Shown: positions 24,939 to 32,965, counted from the stretch's first letter. The stretch: 64,000 bases of DNA from a virus (IMGVR_UViG_3300010430_000007:1-64000); one strand, 5' to 3'. Made by a program: numbers and translations. Notes: a model not told the origin generated them from the sequence alone.

Positions 24939-25277
24939 TTACGAATAATGATTGAAAACCATAAATTTAATCTGGACATCTTCACTCATTAATCTGAGTT
25001 TAATTAACTCTGTTTCTACTTCTGTAATCAGTGATTTCATATCAACCAAATCCATTTCTGCACTTTCAAATGCTTCATAGTCTCCAAATTTTTCTAATGT
25101 CTTACCAAAATATAAATAATTTCCACACATACCATCATATACAGCGTCAAATTTTACGTCTTTGTGTCCTTCCACATAAGGAATTAATTCTTCTGCGTAT
25201 ACATCACTGTATTCACTAAACACATTCTTCATAACTTCTGCATAAACTCCAATATAGGTTTTAATATTAACTGACAT
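24939..25277 (-). CDS. Hypothetical protein, 112 aa
   Basis: Begins MSVNIKTYIGVYAEVM; alpha/beta, several Tyr-rich segments (NYLYFGKTLEKFGDYE). ATG behind AAAAGGAGA. Unknown function. Confidence 0.6.
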   Translation of the reverse strand: MSVNIKTYIGVYAEVMKNVFSEYSDVYAEELIPYVEGHKDVKFDAVYDGMCGNYLYFGKTLEKFGDYEAFESAEMDLVDMKSLITEVETELIKLRLMSEDVQIKFMVFNHYS

Positions 25278-25290
25278 GCAATATCTCCTT

Positions 25291-25644
25291 TTATTTTAAT
25301 TCCCAAGTTTTACACTTATCATATCTTTTAAAAACAAGCAATACTCCTCTATCAAATGGCTTCATGTATTTCAATTTATGCTTACTTCTATTTGATAATA
25401 AACAAGCTGTCTCCAATGCACTTTTATATCTAGAATATATAATCACATAGATATAATTATTTTTGTTTAAATTAAAATACAATTTAGATGCATCAAATTC
25501 ATAATCCTCTCTTCTTAATAATCCGTTTATTTTTTCTGGGTCATAATATTCAACTCCTTCAAAATGATTGTTTTCAAAATAATTAAAATTCTCCCCATCT
25601 TCTCTTAGTGCGAGTCTGTTTACTATACTATTATTGTCTATCAC
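25291..25644 (-). CDS. Hypothetical protein, 117 aa
   Basis: GTG start after AAAGGAG. Begins MIDNNSIVNRLALRED; ends in a basic, hydrophobic region (YMKPFDRGVLLVFKRYDK). Unknown function. Confidence 0.6.
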   Translation of the reverse strand: MIDNNSIVNRLALREDGENFNYFENNHFEGVEYYDPEKINGLLRREDYEFDASKLYFNLNKNNYIYVIIYSRYKSALETACLLSNRSKHKLKYMKPFDRGVLLVFKRYDKCKTWELK

Positions 25645-25691
25645 ATTATCTCTCCTTTCTAATTGTCATAAAACAAGCATTTCGAGTGGTC

Positions 25692-25955
25692 TTAATACCA
25701 CACTTCTTCATTTTTATCTATCTTTGCTAACTTCAATATATCTTGTAGGTCGCACGCTTTGATTACTACATCTACATCTTCGTTTAGAGTCATGATTGAC
25801 CATTCTTCGCCTTTTAAATATAACCATGTTTCGTCGAAATTTAAATCGTTTTGAGCATTCTCAACGATACTAAACCTACTACATAACCTATTGATGGTTT
25901 GTTGTTGTAGTTTAATCGTGTGTGCTAATGCCGTACATTTATTACATTCTGCCAT
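25692..25955 (-). CDS. Hypothetical protein, 87 aa
   Basis: Begins MAECNKCTALAHTIKLQQQ, a short coiled coil led by CNKC, then a small acidic domain. ATG behind GAAAGGAG. Unknown function. Confidence 0.6.
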   Translation of the reverse strand: MAECNKCTALAHTIKLQQQTINRLCSRFSIVENAQNDLNFDETWLYLKGEEWSIMTLNEDVDVVIKACDLQDILKLAKIDKNEEVWY

Positions 25956-25985
25956 GATTTCTCCTTTCTGATTTTCCTCATGAAT

Positions 25986-26264
25986 CTAACTTAAGTTCCC
26001 CTTAAATTCATTCACAATATCTTCCATTGGTTTGTTCTCTAATCTCAACATTTTAATATCTCTATTGCAGTTCCCAATGTAGAGATGATTATTAAAAATC
26101 ATAGATTCTATTTCAAAATTTTCAAACTTTGTTTCTTGTTCATAATAAGATTCATATTTTTTAATCTCTTTCTCTAATTCAGATACTTTATTCTTTAGCT
26201 TCTGTATTTTTCTATTGTTTACATCTAAATCATTTTGAACTACTAGCACTTCATTAAAATCCAT
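25986..26264 (-). CDS. Coiled-coil hypothetical protein, 92 aa
   Basis: Residues about 15-45 (NRKIQKLKNKVSELEKEIKK) form a clear coiled coil; probably oligomeric. ATG behind GAGGGGG. Unknown function. Confidence 0.6.
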   Translation of the reverse strand: MDFNEVLVVQNDLDVNNRKIQKLKNKVSELEKEIKKYESYYEQETKFENFEIESMIFNNHLYIGNCNRDIKMLRLENKPMEDIVNEFKGNLS

Positions 26265-26289
26265 AATAAACCCCCTCTTCTAACTCACC

Positions 26290-26307
26290 ATGAAATCTCA
26301 GTTTCAT
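26290..26307 (-). repeat. 18-bp junction dyad, copy 10
   Basis: ATGAAA-CTGAGA-TTTCAT. Confidence 0.75.
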
Positions 26308-26312
26308 CTACT

Positions 26313-26507
26313 TTATACTACGTCACAATCGAATCCCTCATAACTCATCATTTGAAAAATAAAACTATTTCCATGTTCATTAAAAGTGTGGACTGGTTTG
26401 GAATCATTATTCACCACAAATATATCCAAGTATCCAATTATAACTTCATACTTTTCTGGATTAAGTTTTGCTAATTTATACCACTTTTCATCTTCTTTGT
26501 TAAACAT
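26313..26507 (-). CDS. Hypothetical protein, 64 aa
   Basis: Begins MFNKEDEKWYKLAKLN; no motif recognised. ATG behind GATGAGGATG. Confidence 0.55.
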   Translation of the reverse strand: MFNKEDEKWYKLAKLNPEKYEVIIGYLDIFVVNNDSKPVHTFNEHGNSFIFQMMSYEGFDCDVV

Positions 26508-26527
26508 AGTTTATCATCCTCATCTCT

Positions 26528-26545
26528 TTGAAACTTTTATTTCAT
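26528..26545 (-). repeat. 18-bp junction dyad, copy 11
   Basis: ATGAAA-TAAAAG-TTTCAA, touching the stop of the Ntn-hydrolase gene. Confidence 0.7.
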
Positions 26546-27142
26546 CTATTTAATTTCAATTACTCTATTGTCTTTTGTATTGATAATATAAAAGGGTCTC
26601 TGCACTCCACACGCATATTTTTCAGCTGACTCTAGTGCAATCTTAATTCTTTCCGATGGAAGTAAATTGTCCTCCGTATTTTCTAATGCACTTAAGGCAC
26701 CAATGGCATGACACTCTCCACTTCCGCAAGCATCAAAATGCTCCATATTTTCTACTACCTGAAAGTCGTCTTCGATTTTCCATAGTTTGTCTTTTATTGC
26801 AATTAAAAAAGTTCCACCCTTTAGCTCACCATCATTATACTTCTTATAGAAGCCGTTATTTGAATACAGGTCAATTAATTTAGGAACAAACTTATTTACC
26901 ATATATTTATGATTAATCTCTGTATCTTTAAGTAAATCAATTTCTGGAAATAAAGATTCAGAGTACATTAGAAGCTGACCCATTCTGTATGATGAAGTGA
27001 ACCCGATTGCGATTTCATCTTTTTCATTAAATTTAAATAGTTTCTTGTCATTTCTTACTGCCTTGCTGAATCCATTACTTCCCAAGCTATCAGCACCCAA
27101 CCATGTTACTCCATTTTCTGTATATCCTACGATACAAGTCAT
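26546..27142 (-). CDS. Proteasome-like Ntn-hydrolase, 198 aa
   Basis: N-terminal MTCIVGYTENGVTWLGADSLG places Thr2 as the nucleophile after Met removal, as in HslV and proteasome beta subunits. The DKKLFKF and EIAIGFTSSYRMGQLL segments match the following strands and helix, and ACGSGECHAIGALSALE the later core helix. It is probably a threonine peptidase or amidohydrolase that self-assembles; no ATPase partner gene is seen here. First gene behind the promoter at 27176. Confidence 0.82.
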   Translation of the reverse strand: MTCIVGYTENGVTWLGADSLGSNGFSKAVRNDKKLFKFNEKDEIAIGFTSSYRMGQLLMYSESLFPEIDLLKDTEINHKYMVNKFVPKLIDLYSNNGFYKKYNDGELKGGTFLIAIKDKLWKIEDDFQVVENMEHFDACGSGECHAIGALSALENTEDNLLPSERIKIALESAEKYACGVQRPFYIINTKDNRVIEIK

Positions 27143-27175
27143 ATAATTCCTCCTATTTTGTCTTAGTTTTATTTT

Positions 27176-27204
27176 ACTATATCATACTACTTAATATTTG
27201 TCAA
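27176..27204 (-). promoter_or_regulatory. Sigma-A-like promoter
   Basis: TTGACA, 17 nt, TATAGT; for the Ntn-hydrolase operon. Confidence 0.8.
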
Positions 27205-27216
27205 CTTAAATTCCAA

Positions 27217-27234
27217 ATGAAATCAACATTTCAT
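27217..27234 (-). repeat. 18-bp junction dyad, copy 12
   Basis: ATGAAA-TGTTGA-TTTCAT. It lies between a gene stop and a promoter, so it tracks the upstream gene's 3' end and not the next start. Confidence 0.75.
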
Positions 27235-27464
27235 CACCTGCTTAATGTATCAATCATATTTCTCAACATCTCATCTGTTCTTTTCTTACTGTATAGATAC
27301 CCATCCATGTATATTATATCCATTAAAGGCTCAATTATTCCTACGCAGACAATCTTATTTGTGTCTACATCATCACTCTGCTGTTTGTCTAAAATAATTT
27401 CTCTAAGTGTAATTTTATCTTGCATCTTTTCTATTGCATAAAAATAAGTTGGCAACTCGTTCAT
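27234..27464 (-). CDS. Hypothetical protein, 76 aa
   Basis: Begins MNELPTYFYAIEKMQD; no motif recognised. ATG behind AAAGGAGG. The TGA stop overlaps the ATG of the dyad. Confidence 0.6.
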   Translation of the reverse strand: MNELPTYFYAIEKMQDKITLREIILDKQQSDDVDTNKIVCVGIIEPLMDIIYMDGYLYSKKRTDEMLRNMIDTLSR

Positions 27465-27485
27465 AAATACCTCCTTTTATCCTAC

Positions 27486-27503
27486 ATGAAATCGAACTTT
27501 CAT
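27486..27503 (-). repeat. 18-bp junction dyad, copy 13
   Basis: ATGAAA-GTTCGA-TTTCAT. Confidence 0.75.
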
Positions 27504-27506
27504 TTG

Positions 27507-27698
27507 CTATTTGCTAAATAAAGCAACGCAACATAAGATACAATAGTCTCTTGTTTCTAAAGTTTCTACTACTTCTTCTTTGGTAAGCCCATTATTATCA
27601 AATGTAAGTCCATTAGGCTCTGGCGTTACTAGTTGAATCGATTCATCTTCTTTAATTATTTCGCCACAATGGTCACAGTATATTGTTTCTATTCTCAT
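27507..27698 (-). CDS. Zinc-binding hypothetical protein, 63 aa
   Basis: TIYCDHCGEII (residues 5-15) and YCILCCVAL (about 52-60) form a zinc-ribbon pair. Unknown function. Confidence 0.62.
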   Translation of the reverse strand: MRIETIYCDHCGEIIKEDESIQLVTPEPNGLTFDNNGLTKEEVVETLETRDYCILCCVALFSK

Positions 27699-27718
27699 AA
27701 CTCTCTCCTCTCATTTGA

Positions 27719-27736
27719 ATGAAATTGACCTTTTAT
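27719..27736 (-). repeat. 18-bp junction dyad, copy 14
   Basis: ATAAAA-GGTCAA-TTTCAT. Confidence 0.7.
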
Positions 27737-27741
27737 GTTGT

Positions 27742-28941
27742 TTACTTCTTTAAAAACTCATACCAATCACAACCGTCAGCTCTAATATTTGTTGAAACAT
27801 TGTCATTCAGCAATGCACTCGTGCAATTATCGTAATCGTCCGCATCATGTCTAAATCCATTAATTTTAATATCGTGACCTTGTTCAAACTTCTGCAACAT
27901 CTGAATCAAAGTACAATTAATCCACTCTTCTTTCTTCTCTTCGATAATTTCAAATGTTGCATTCAGTACGTCCAACTGACTATAACTCAAATCGAAAATG
28001 CTATTATTTGGAATTTCTTCAGAGTACAGCAATGGCAAATATTCGTCGTCATAAAGTCCATCTTCTTGGACGATTACCAAATCATCATTTTTGTTTAGCA
28101 CGACCAATTCCCTCTTATTGCTAATTAAAACTTCTGCTAAAGTATACTTAGGTCTCTCATCTCTTAAAACTCTAATTACATCATAAATATTCATTGGTCT
28201 TTCTGTCTTCATTTTGTCCTCCTGTTTTTCTTTTCTAATATCCATCATTTCTTTTATGCTTTCTTTTAATCCATCCATTGAAGGTGGCATTTCTTCATTA
28301 TCTGTGCAAATAAAATCTTTAAAAGGGGCATCGCTAACTTGTCTGCTTGCCAACTCATCGTCCCTATAAATATATAAATTTTTATCATCTGTTCTTACTT
28401 CATATGAATCACATGTAAATACCAAATTTCCTTTTTTAATATTTTTGCATGAAATTTCTCTTTCATGTGGCTTTGACAATTGTTTTATATATTCATCAAG
28501 TTTCTTTTCAGTCTTATATCCAACTGTGATTTTATGCTTAGACAGTAGCTCTTTTATCTCCATGAAGTCGTCAATGTATAATTCCTCCATAACACGACCA
28601 TTATATCTAAATTTTTCTGGGTCATCGCTGTTACTGAATGTTATTTTTCTTTTAGTGTTTTTATCTGTTATAGTTAAAACTGGTTCTCCAATTTTAAATT
28701 TAGTCTTTTCACTCGCTTTTGCGAAATCATCTTTTCCAATCAAACTAGACACTTTGATTTTCTCTTTTTGAGTATTTTCTTCCTTTTGATTATGAAGGAA
28801 TCCTTTTGGTTCAAAAACCATTTCCCCATTTAGGGATAAATCTGGTCTAGGGTTATAGTCTTTTAATAAATCTTTAAAATAACATTGCACACATTCACCG
28901 AAAGGTGTAGCCATTTGATTTCCACATTCACATTTAAACAT
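27742..28941 (-). CDS. 399-aa protein, apparent fusion across a junction dyad
   Basis: An N-terminal zinc knuckle (FKCECGNQMATPFGECVQCYF) is followed by a low-complexity linker and two unassigned domains. A perfect dyad (28449-28466) lies inside the frame, where it encodes HEREIS, and the preceding bases AAAGCCAC match the usual junction AAACCAC. The region after it retains AAAAAAGGAAA, like a fossil ribosome site. I read this as two ancestral genes, about 28941-28467 and 28448-27742, joined through loss of a stop. No catalytic motif recognised; the C-terminal part has another ribosome-site-like AGGACAAAATG internally (about 28210). Confidence 0.7.
   Translation of the reverse strand: MFKCECGNQMATPFGECVQCYFKDLLKDYNPRPDLSLNGEMVFEPKGFLHNQKEENTQKEKIKVSSLIGKDDFAKASEKTKFKIGEPVLTITDKNTKRKITFSNSDDPEKFRYNGRVMEELYIDDFMEIKELLSKHKITVGYKTEKKLDEYIKQLSKPHEREISCKNIKKGNLVFTCDSYEVRTDDKNLYIYRDDELASRQVSDAPFKDFICTDNEEMPPSMDGLKESIKEMMDIRKEKQEDKMKTERPMNIYDVIRVLRDERPKYTLAEVLISNKRELVVLNKNDDLVIVQEDGLYDDEYLPLLYSEEIPNNSIFDLSYSQLDVLNATFEIIEEKKEEWINCTLIQMLQKFEQGHDIKINGFRHDADDYDNCTSALLNDNVSTNIRADGCDWYEFLKK
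28449..28466 (-). repeat. 18-bp dyad inside a coding region, copy 15
   Basis: ATGAAA-GAGAAA-TTTCAT, the only intragenic copy seen. Confidence 0.75.
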
Positions 28942-28951
28942 AAATATCCTC

Positions 28952-29224
28952 CTATTTTAAATCATTTTCATCAATTAATATTTCAATTTCAAATGGATTA
29001 TTCTCGTTTAATTGATTCAAATATCCACCAAAAGTCTCCATCATTTCCCATGCTTGAATTGTGTAATATCCTTCTTCATCAAGCTTCAAATTAAATTCTC
29101 CTATATCATAACCCATCGTGTATTTACAGTCGTATCTCATTTCTTCGTGTTCTCGTTTTAATACATCAATCCCAAATTCTGTTAATTTAATTTTTACATT
29201 GCTGTTGATGTTAAATCTATTCAT
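28952..29224 (-). CDS. Hypothetical protein, 90 aa
   Basis: Begins MNRFNINSNVKIKLTEFG, typical of a widespread small phage protein with an N-terminal hydrophobic strand and LTEFG; the role is unknown. ATG behind AAAGGAGG. Confidence 0.62.
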   Translation of the reverse strand: MNRFNINSNVKIKLTEFGIDVLKREHEEMRYDCKYTMGYDIGEFNLKLDEEGYYTIQAWEMMETFGGYLNQLNENNPFEIEILIDENDLK

Positions 29225-29249
29225 TTAAACCTCCTTTATTATAAACCAA

Positions 29250-29267
29250 ATAAAATAATCATTTCAA
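29250..29267 (-). repeat. 18-bp junction dyad, copy 16
   Basis: TTGAAA-TGATTA-TTTTAT, after the 145-aa gene. Confidence 0.65.
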
Positions 29268-29705
29268 CTACATTTCAAATCTCAGAATCCTTCTCTTGTC
29301 ATCATTGTTTCTTCTGATACATTTCTCATGAAGTCTATTATCCTCATTTATAAATCCAACTCGTTCTCTCATTTTCTTCACATCTTCTTCATAAATTCCA
29401 CAGAAAAACTCATCTCTAGTCATCTTTTTACAGAATAACTCTAAGTCAATTTGTGAGTATACTGGTTTTTCGCTTCTAATATCTAAGTAATAATAAGCAC
29501 TGAATGAATTAGACCCTGACGACTTAATCACCTCTAAATCATATCTACCATGCTCGGTTAGATTTCTCTTATATAGTGTCAATGTAGACTCATAGTCTAA
29601 TGTGCTCTCGTGCAATAAATAACTTTCGTTGTCGTAAGTAAAGTAAATTGCCCAAGTTTTAACTTTTGTAATTTTTAATAATTTGATATCTTTAATCTCT
29701 AACAT
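29268..29705 (-). CDS. Hypothetical protein, 145 aa
   Basis: Begins MLEIKDIKLLKITKVKTWA; beta-rich N-terminal half, basic C-terminal tail (CIRRNNDDKRRILR). ATG behind AAAGGATAG. Unknown function. Confidence 0.6.
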   Translation of the reverse strand: MLEIKDIKLLKITKVKTWAIYFTYDNESYLLHESTLDYESTLTLYKRNLTEHGRYDLEVIKSSGSNSFSAYYYLDIRSEKPVYSQIDLELFCKKMTRDEFFCGIYEEDVKKMRERVGFINEDNRLHEKCIRRNNDDKRRILRFEM

Positions 29706-29711
29706 TTACAT

Positions 29712-29909
29712 CTATCCTTTCATATTTAACTTTTTCAATTCTTCTATAATTTTATCGTTCTGTCTATGTATTTCTGATATTCCAAATACCCATCTGATGA
29801 TAAATATACATCCAAAAACTACAAATATTGGAGATAAAATCATAACAATTTTATCCAATAGTCCAGATACTAAAAACTCTTGCCAATAATTAAATAATAA
29901 TATATTCAT
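29712..29909 (-). CDS. Membrane protein, 65 aa
   Basis: One or two hydrophobic helices (KIVMILSPIFVVFGCIFIIRWVFG), then a short charged helix. ATG at 29909, eight bases after GGAGG; a TTG three codons upstream is too close to the site. Confidence 0.62.
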   Translation of the reverse strand: MNILLFNYWQEFLVSGLLDKIVMILSPIFVVFGCIFIIRWVFGISEIHRQNDKIIEELKKLNMKG

Positions 29910-29929
29910 TCTCAACACCTCCTAAATAT

Positions 29930-29958
29930 ATACTATCATAAAGTAAAAGAGATGTCAA
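29930..29958 (-). promoter_or_regulatory. Sigma-A-like promoter
   Basis: TTGACA, 17 nt, TAGTAT; drives the 65-aa membrane gene through the 76-aa gene. Confidence 0.8.
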
Positions 29959-29982
29959 GAAAAATCTCAACATCTCGACTTT

Positions 29983-30654
29983 TTATTTTTTCCCAAATAT
30001 TCTTAATAGGGTTAAGAATAAGTTCATTATATCTAAATATAGTTCTACTGCAACATCAACTGCGTTGTCCAGTGTTTTAGTTATCACACTTGCTCTATAC
30101 ATGTCATATCCAATGTACAAAGAGAATAATCCTGCTGAAAAATAATCGATTAAAATCATCTCTCTCAAGAATGGTATAAATAGCCCTAAAATTCTAACAA
30201 CAACTAACCCAGATAACGCAATAAATAAAGCTCCTCCAATTGATTCGTAGAACTTTGGAAAAATAAATCCACTTACTCCCATTACTGTGGTTATTAAAAA
30301 TGTAAGCGTCATAGCATTGTGAATTATCGTTGGGCTATATATAGAACCAATATTTGATAATAGTAGTCCGAAAGCTCCACTAATCATACCTAGTCCCAAC
30401 AAGCTCACTGGTGCATAGTCACTTTTTACCGACACAATTACTCCCAATATAGAAACTCCAAACAACCCTAGAACTCCAATTAGATTTAAATCGTTTGCAT
30501 AGTTCGGAAACAAACTAATCATCAGTGCAGTAAAAGCTAATGAGAGTGCAGTGAACAATCCAATAGAGCCATAAAATCCTCTCGGGCTCAATGTGTCTTT
30601 TCCTCCTCTTTTGTCAAATATCCCCGTTGTAATCTTATCATTCTTTTTAGCCAT
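29983..30654 (-). CDS. Bax inhibitor-1 (BI-1/YccA) family membrane protein
   Basis: Seven hydrophobic helices over 223 residues and the family C-terminal signature GYDMYRASVITKTLDNAVDV ... ELYLDIMNLFLTLLRIFG. BI-1 proteins are membrane channels or regulators (calcium leak, protection of FtsH substrates in bacteria). A phage copy may modulate host membrane proteolysis or ion balance, which is inference. ATG at 30654 behind AGAGGAGAG; own promoter. Confidence 0.88.
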   Translation of the reverse strand: MAKKNDKITTGIFDKRGGKDTLSPRGFYGSIGLFTALSLAFTALMISLFPNYANDLNLIGVLGLFGVSILGVIVSVKSDYAPVSLLGLGMISGAFGLLLSNIGSIYSPTIIHNAMTLTFLITTVMGVSGFIFPKFYESIGGALFIALSGLVVVRILGLFIPFLREMILIDYFSAGLFSLYIGYDMYRASVITKTLDNAVDVAVELYLDIMNLFLTLLRIFGKK

Positions 30655-30694
30655 AATTTCTCTCCTCTTTTCTTTTATTATTAAGCTCAATATT

Positions 30695-30723
30695 ATAATA
30701 ACATACCAAGCCTAATCTGTCAA
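30695..30723 (-). promoter_or_regulatory. Sigma-A-like promoter for the BI-1-like gene
   Basis: TTGACA, 17 nt, TATTAT. Confidence 0.8.
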
Positions 30724-30751
30724 TGCTATTTTGAAAATAAATTAAATTATT

Positions 30752-30868
30752 TTACCACTCTTTTCCACGAGCTTCTGTCAACTCTCTTTCTTTCTTCCAT
30801 GATTTGTTGACTTCGTAACAACAAAATGAAATCAATCCAATCACCACAAATAAGAATAATCCTGTCAT
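30752..30868 (-). CDS. Single-span membrane miniprotein, 38 aa
   Basis: MTGLFLFVVIGLISFCCYEV is one membrane helix, followed by a charged tail. Strong TTAGGAGG site. Too short for ordinary gene finding. Unknown role. Confidence 0.6.
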   Translation of the reverse strand: MTGLFLFVVIGLISFCCYEVNKSWKKERELTEARGKEW

Positions 30869-30892
30869 ATTATCACCTCCTAATCACTCCAA

Positions 30893-30910
30893 ATGAAATG
30901 CATATTTTAT
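30893..30910 (-). repeat. 18-bp junction dyad, copy 17
   Basis: ATAAAA-TATGCA-TTTCAT. Confidence 0.7.
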
Positions 30911-30912
30911 CA

Positions 30913-31095
30913 CTATTCTTCTAATTCAATCTCGCATCTATCACATCTTATTCCAACCTCTCCGTCGTATCCGGTAGGATAAAATTCAATAGTATTATTT
31001 TCTTCAGAGTCTTTAAATTCTAAAAAACCACTTCCAAGACTTACTGTGACGATATTCCCACAATTGTTGCATTTTATTTCAAACGTTTTATTCAT
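30913..31095 (-). CDS. Zinc-ribbon protein, 60 aa
   Basis: EIKCNNCGNIVTV (residues 6-18) and IRCDRCEIEL (about 49-58). Compact single-ribbon protein; unknown role. Confidence 0.65.
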   Translation of the reverse strand: MNKTFEIKCNNCGNIVTVSLGSGFLEFKDSEENNTIEFYPTGYDGEVGIRCDRCEIELEE

Positions 31096-31122
31096 TATAA
31101 ACTTCTCCTCTATTATTTTACC

Positions 31123-31140
31123 ACGAACCTACAATTTCGT
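31123..31140 (-). repeat. 18-bp junction dyad, copy 18 (diverged)
   Basis: ACGAAA-TTGTAG-GTTCGT: both arms changed in a matching way (T to C, A to G). Confidence 0.6.
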
Positions 31141-31145
31141 TCTAA

Positions 31146-31478
31146 TTAATAAACAAAGTCAATCCTAAAATCTTTTGCTGAAACCGTATGACTAAATAAA
31201 CCTAATCCTTTGGTTGATTGCTTTAATTCTACAGTCCACTTACCACCATACGTATAATCTCCTAGCTTACCATAGCTACCTATAAATTCTTCTGGAACAC
31301 TATTGCTACCTGTAATAACTACGTACGTCGGTGCGTACATTTTTGCGTCTGAACATTCTTCACATTCGTATTCCTGAAATACTTCCCCTGAAACAACTGG
31401 GCAATCTTTATCTCCATACTTGCACCCGTGAATTGCACAACAGTGAGATTTGTGTACTCCATAGTTTTCTTTATCCAT
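31146..31478 (-). CDS. Cys/His-rich phage protein, 110 aa
   Basis: N-terminal VHKSHCCAIHGCKYGDKDCPVV and YECEECSD give a metal-binding head seen in many phage proteins of unknown function. The C-terminal half is beta-rich. ATG eight bases after GGAGG. Confidence 0.68.
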   Translation of the reverse strand: MDKENYGVHKSHCCAIHGCKYGDKDCPVVSGEVFQEYECEECSDAKMYAPTYVVITGSNSVPEEFIGSYGKLGDYTYGGKWTVELKQSTKGLGLFSHTVSAKDFRIDFVY

Positions 31479-31502
31479 TCAACTTACCTCCTTATTTACA
31501 GT

Positions 31503-31796
31503 CTAGTAATTTCTATTAATTCCATCATTACCAGTTGGTATTTTAATGTCAAAACTCTCTCTTATAAAACTTCTTCCTACGGGACTATTTAACCACCCAA
31601 TAATAGTATCAGCTACTATTTCCGCACATTCTGGATTCTTGTTTACAATGCTTGTCCACTCATCGCTATATGGATTATCCTCATAATATCTAAAAATAAC
31701 TGAGTCCATAATCGATTGTTTGTATTCGTTTAGCCAAGTTTGTACTACTTTACTTTCTTTTCTATTTTCTCTATATTGAGACATATCTTTGTTCAT
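31503..31796 (-). CDS. Hypothetical protein, 97 aa
   Basis: Begins MNKDMSQYRENRKESK; helical, no motif recognised. ATG behind AAAGGAGAG. Confidence 0.6.
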   Translation of the reverse strand: MNKDMSQYRENRKESKVVQTWLNEYKQSIMDSVIFRYYEDNPYSDEWTSIVNKNPECAEIVADTIIGWLNSPVGRSFIRESFDIKIPTGNDGINRNY

Positions 31797-31816
31797 GTTT
31801 AGACTCTCCTTTCACC

Positions 31817-31834
31817 TCGAAATACTTATTTCAT
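31817..31834 (-). repeat. 18-bp junction dyad, copy 19
   Basis: ATGAAA-TAAGTA-TTTCGA. Confidence 0.65.
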
Positions 31835-31839
31835 CACTT

Positions 31840-32097
31840 TTAATTGTTTTCAATATCTTTCTTAATTAGTCTTTCGCACCAATCTCTTGCACCTCTCCTA
31901 GTTGAGAACTCTTTTATGTCACAATCATTATTTAAATTCACCTCTGCTTCAAACTCGCTACCATACTTTCTTATAGAAGCACTTCTATCTTCTTTATATG
32001 CCTGTTCTAAAATAACCTCACCATTCATTGTCGATTCAACACATTCCCAAGGTAAATATCTACCTTCTATTCCTTTTAAATATTGTTTAACACTCAT
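31840..32097 (-). CDS. Hypothetical protein, 85 aa
   Basis: Begins MSVKQYLKGIEGRYLPWEC. The STRRGARDWCERLI segment is a short amphipathic helix; fold unknown. ATG behind GAGGAGAA. Confidence 0.6.
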   Translation of the reverse strand: MSVKQYLKGIEGRYLPWECVESTMNGEVILEQAYKEDRSASIRKYGSEFEAEVNLNNDCDIKEFSTRRGARDWCERLIKKDIENN

Positions 32098-32120
32098 ACT
32101 TTCTCCTCTCTACATATCAA

Positions 32121-32138
32121 ATGAAACCGTTGTTTCAT
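32121..32138 (-). repeat. 18-bp junction dyad, copy 20
   Basis: ATGAAA-CAACGG-TTTCAT. Confidence 0.75.
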
Positions 32139-32143
32139 GTCTT

Positions 32144-32698
32144 TTAAATCCCTTGACTATTTTCCAACATATGTTGCCTAAATTCATCTATCTTGTCTGC
32201 AAATTCAAGAGCTTTACTTTCTTCAAGTTGAAACTTGTATCCTTTACCATTGTAATCATGCCAAATAAAGAAATCATAATAACTCTCATATTCTTTCTCG
32301 TCACCCTCGTACCAGTTGGATATTGATTCAAAAGATTCTCTAGTGAACTTTTTAATCATCCAACAAGTTCCATTTCCGCTTGGACGACATCTTTCTACAA
32401 CATCTTCTGCTAATGAGTCCATGTTTCTAATATGGTGTGCCACCACATCAATACAACTGCATTCGTCGAATGTTTCTCTATACATGGTTTCGCAATATTC
32501 TTTTTCACCACATTCTTTATCTTCTTTATGTAATTTTAAAATAGAAAATGCAAAATAAGTCTTATATACTTCATTCCAATTTTTTGGTGACCCATTATCA
32601 AAACCATGCACGCTTGAATTCTTAGGATAGAATCTAAAAGTTAGTCTATCATCTTTAAAGTCTCTCATTACAAAATCTATTTTTCTTTTCTTTTTCAT
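32144..32698 (-). CDS. Hypothetical protein, 184 aa
   Basis: Begins MKKKRKIDFVMRDFKDDR. Several Cys/His residues (DKECGEKEYCETMY, SCIDVVAHH, VERCRPSGNGTCW) could bind metal; the C-terminal half is acidic. ATG behind AAAGGAGG. Unknown function. Confidence 0.6.
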   Translation of the reverse strand: MKKKRKIDFVMRDFKDDRLTFRFYPKNSSVHGFDNGSPKNWNEVYKTYFAFSILKLHKEDKECGEKEYCETMYRETFDECSCIDVVAHHIRNMDSLAEDVVERCRPSGNGTCWMIKKFTRESFESISNWYEGDEKEYESYYDFFIWHDYNGKGYKFQLEESKALEFADKIDEFRQHMLENSQGI

Positions 32699-32718
32699 GT
32701 TTCCTCCTTTAACTTACG

Positions 32719-32736
32719 ATGAAACGCTCATTTTAT
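32719..32736 (-). repeat. 18-bp junction dyad, copy 21
   Basis: ATAAAA-TGAGCG-TTTCAT. Confidence 0.7.
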
Positions 32737-32741
32737 CACTT

Positions 32742-32954
32742 CTATATCTTCAATTCATATCTATTAGATTTATCAATTTCAAATTCGTATGGATAAATTT
32801 CTTGTAAATATGGTTTACTTTTTAGTTCGATTATCCTTTTGCAAAACTCAACCTCATCAGAAAATAGTTCGGTTTCGCTTCTGTCTTTAAATAATAATAT
32901 ATTTGCAGTGCCTCCGACTGCGTAGACATTATAATCTATTCCGTATAATTTCAT
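32742..32954 (-). CDS. Hypothetical protein, 70 aa
   Basis: Begins MKLYGIDYNVYAVGGTAN; small alpha/beta protein, unknown. ATG behind TTAGGAGGG. Confidence 0.6.
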   Translation of the reverse strand: MKLYGIDYNVYAVGGTANILLFKDRSETELFSDEVEFCKRIIELKSKPYLQEIYPYEFEIDKSNRYELKI

Positions 32955-32965
32955 TTAATACCCTC

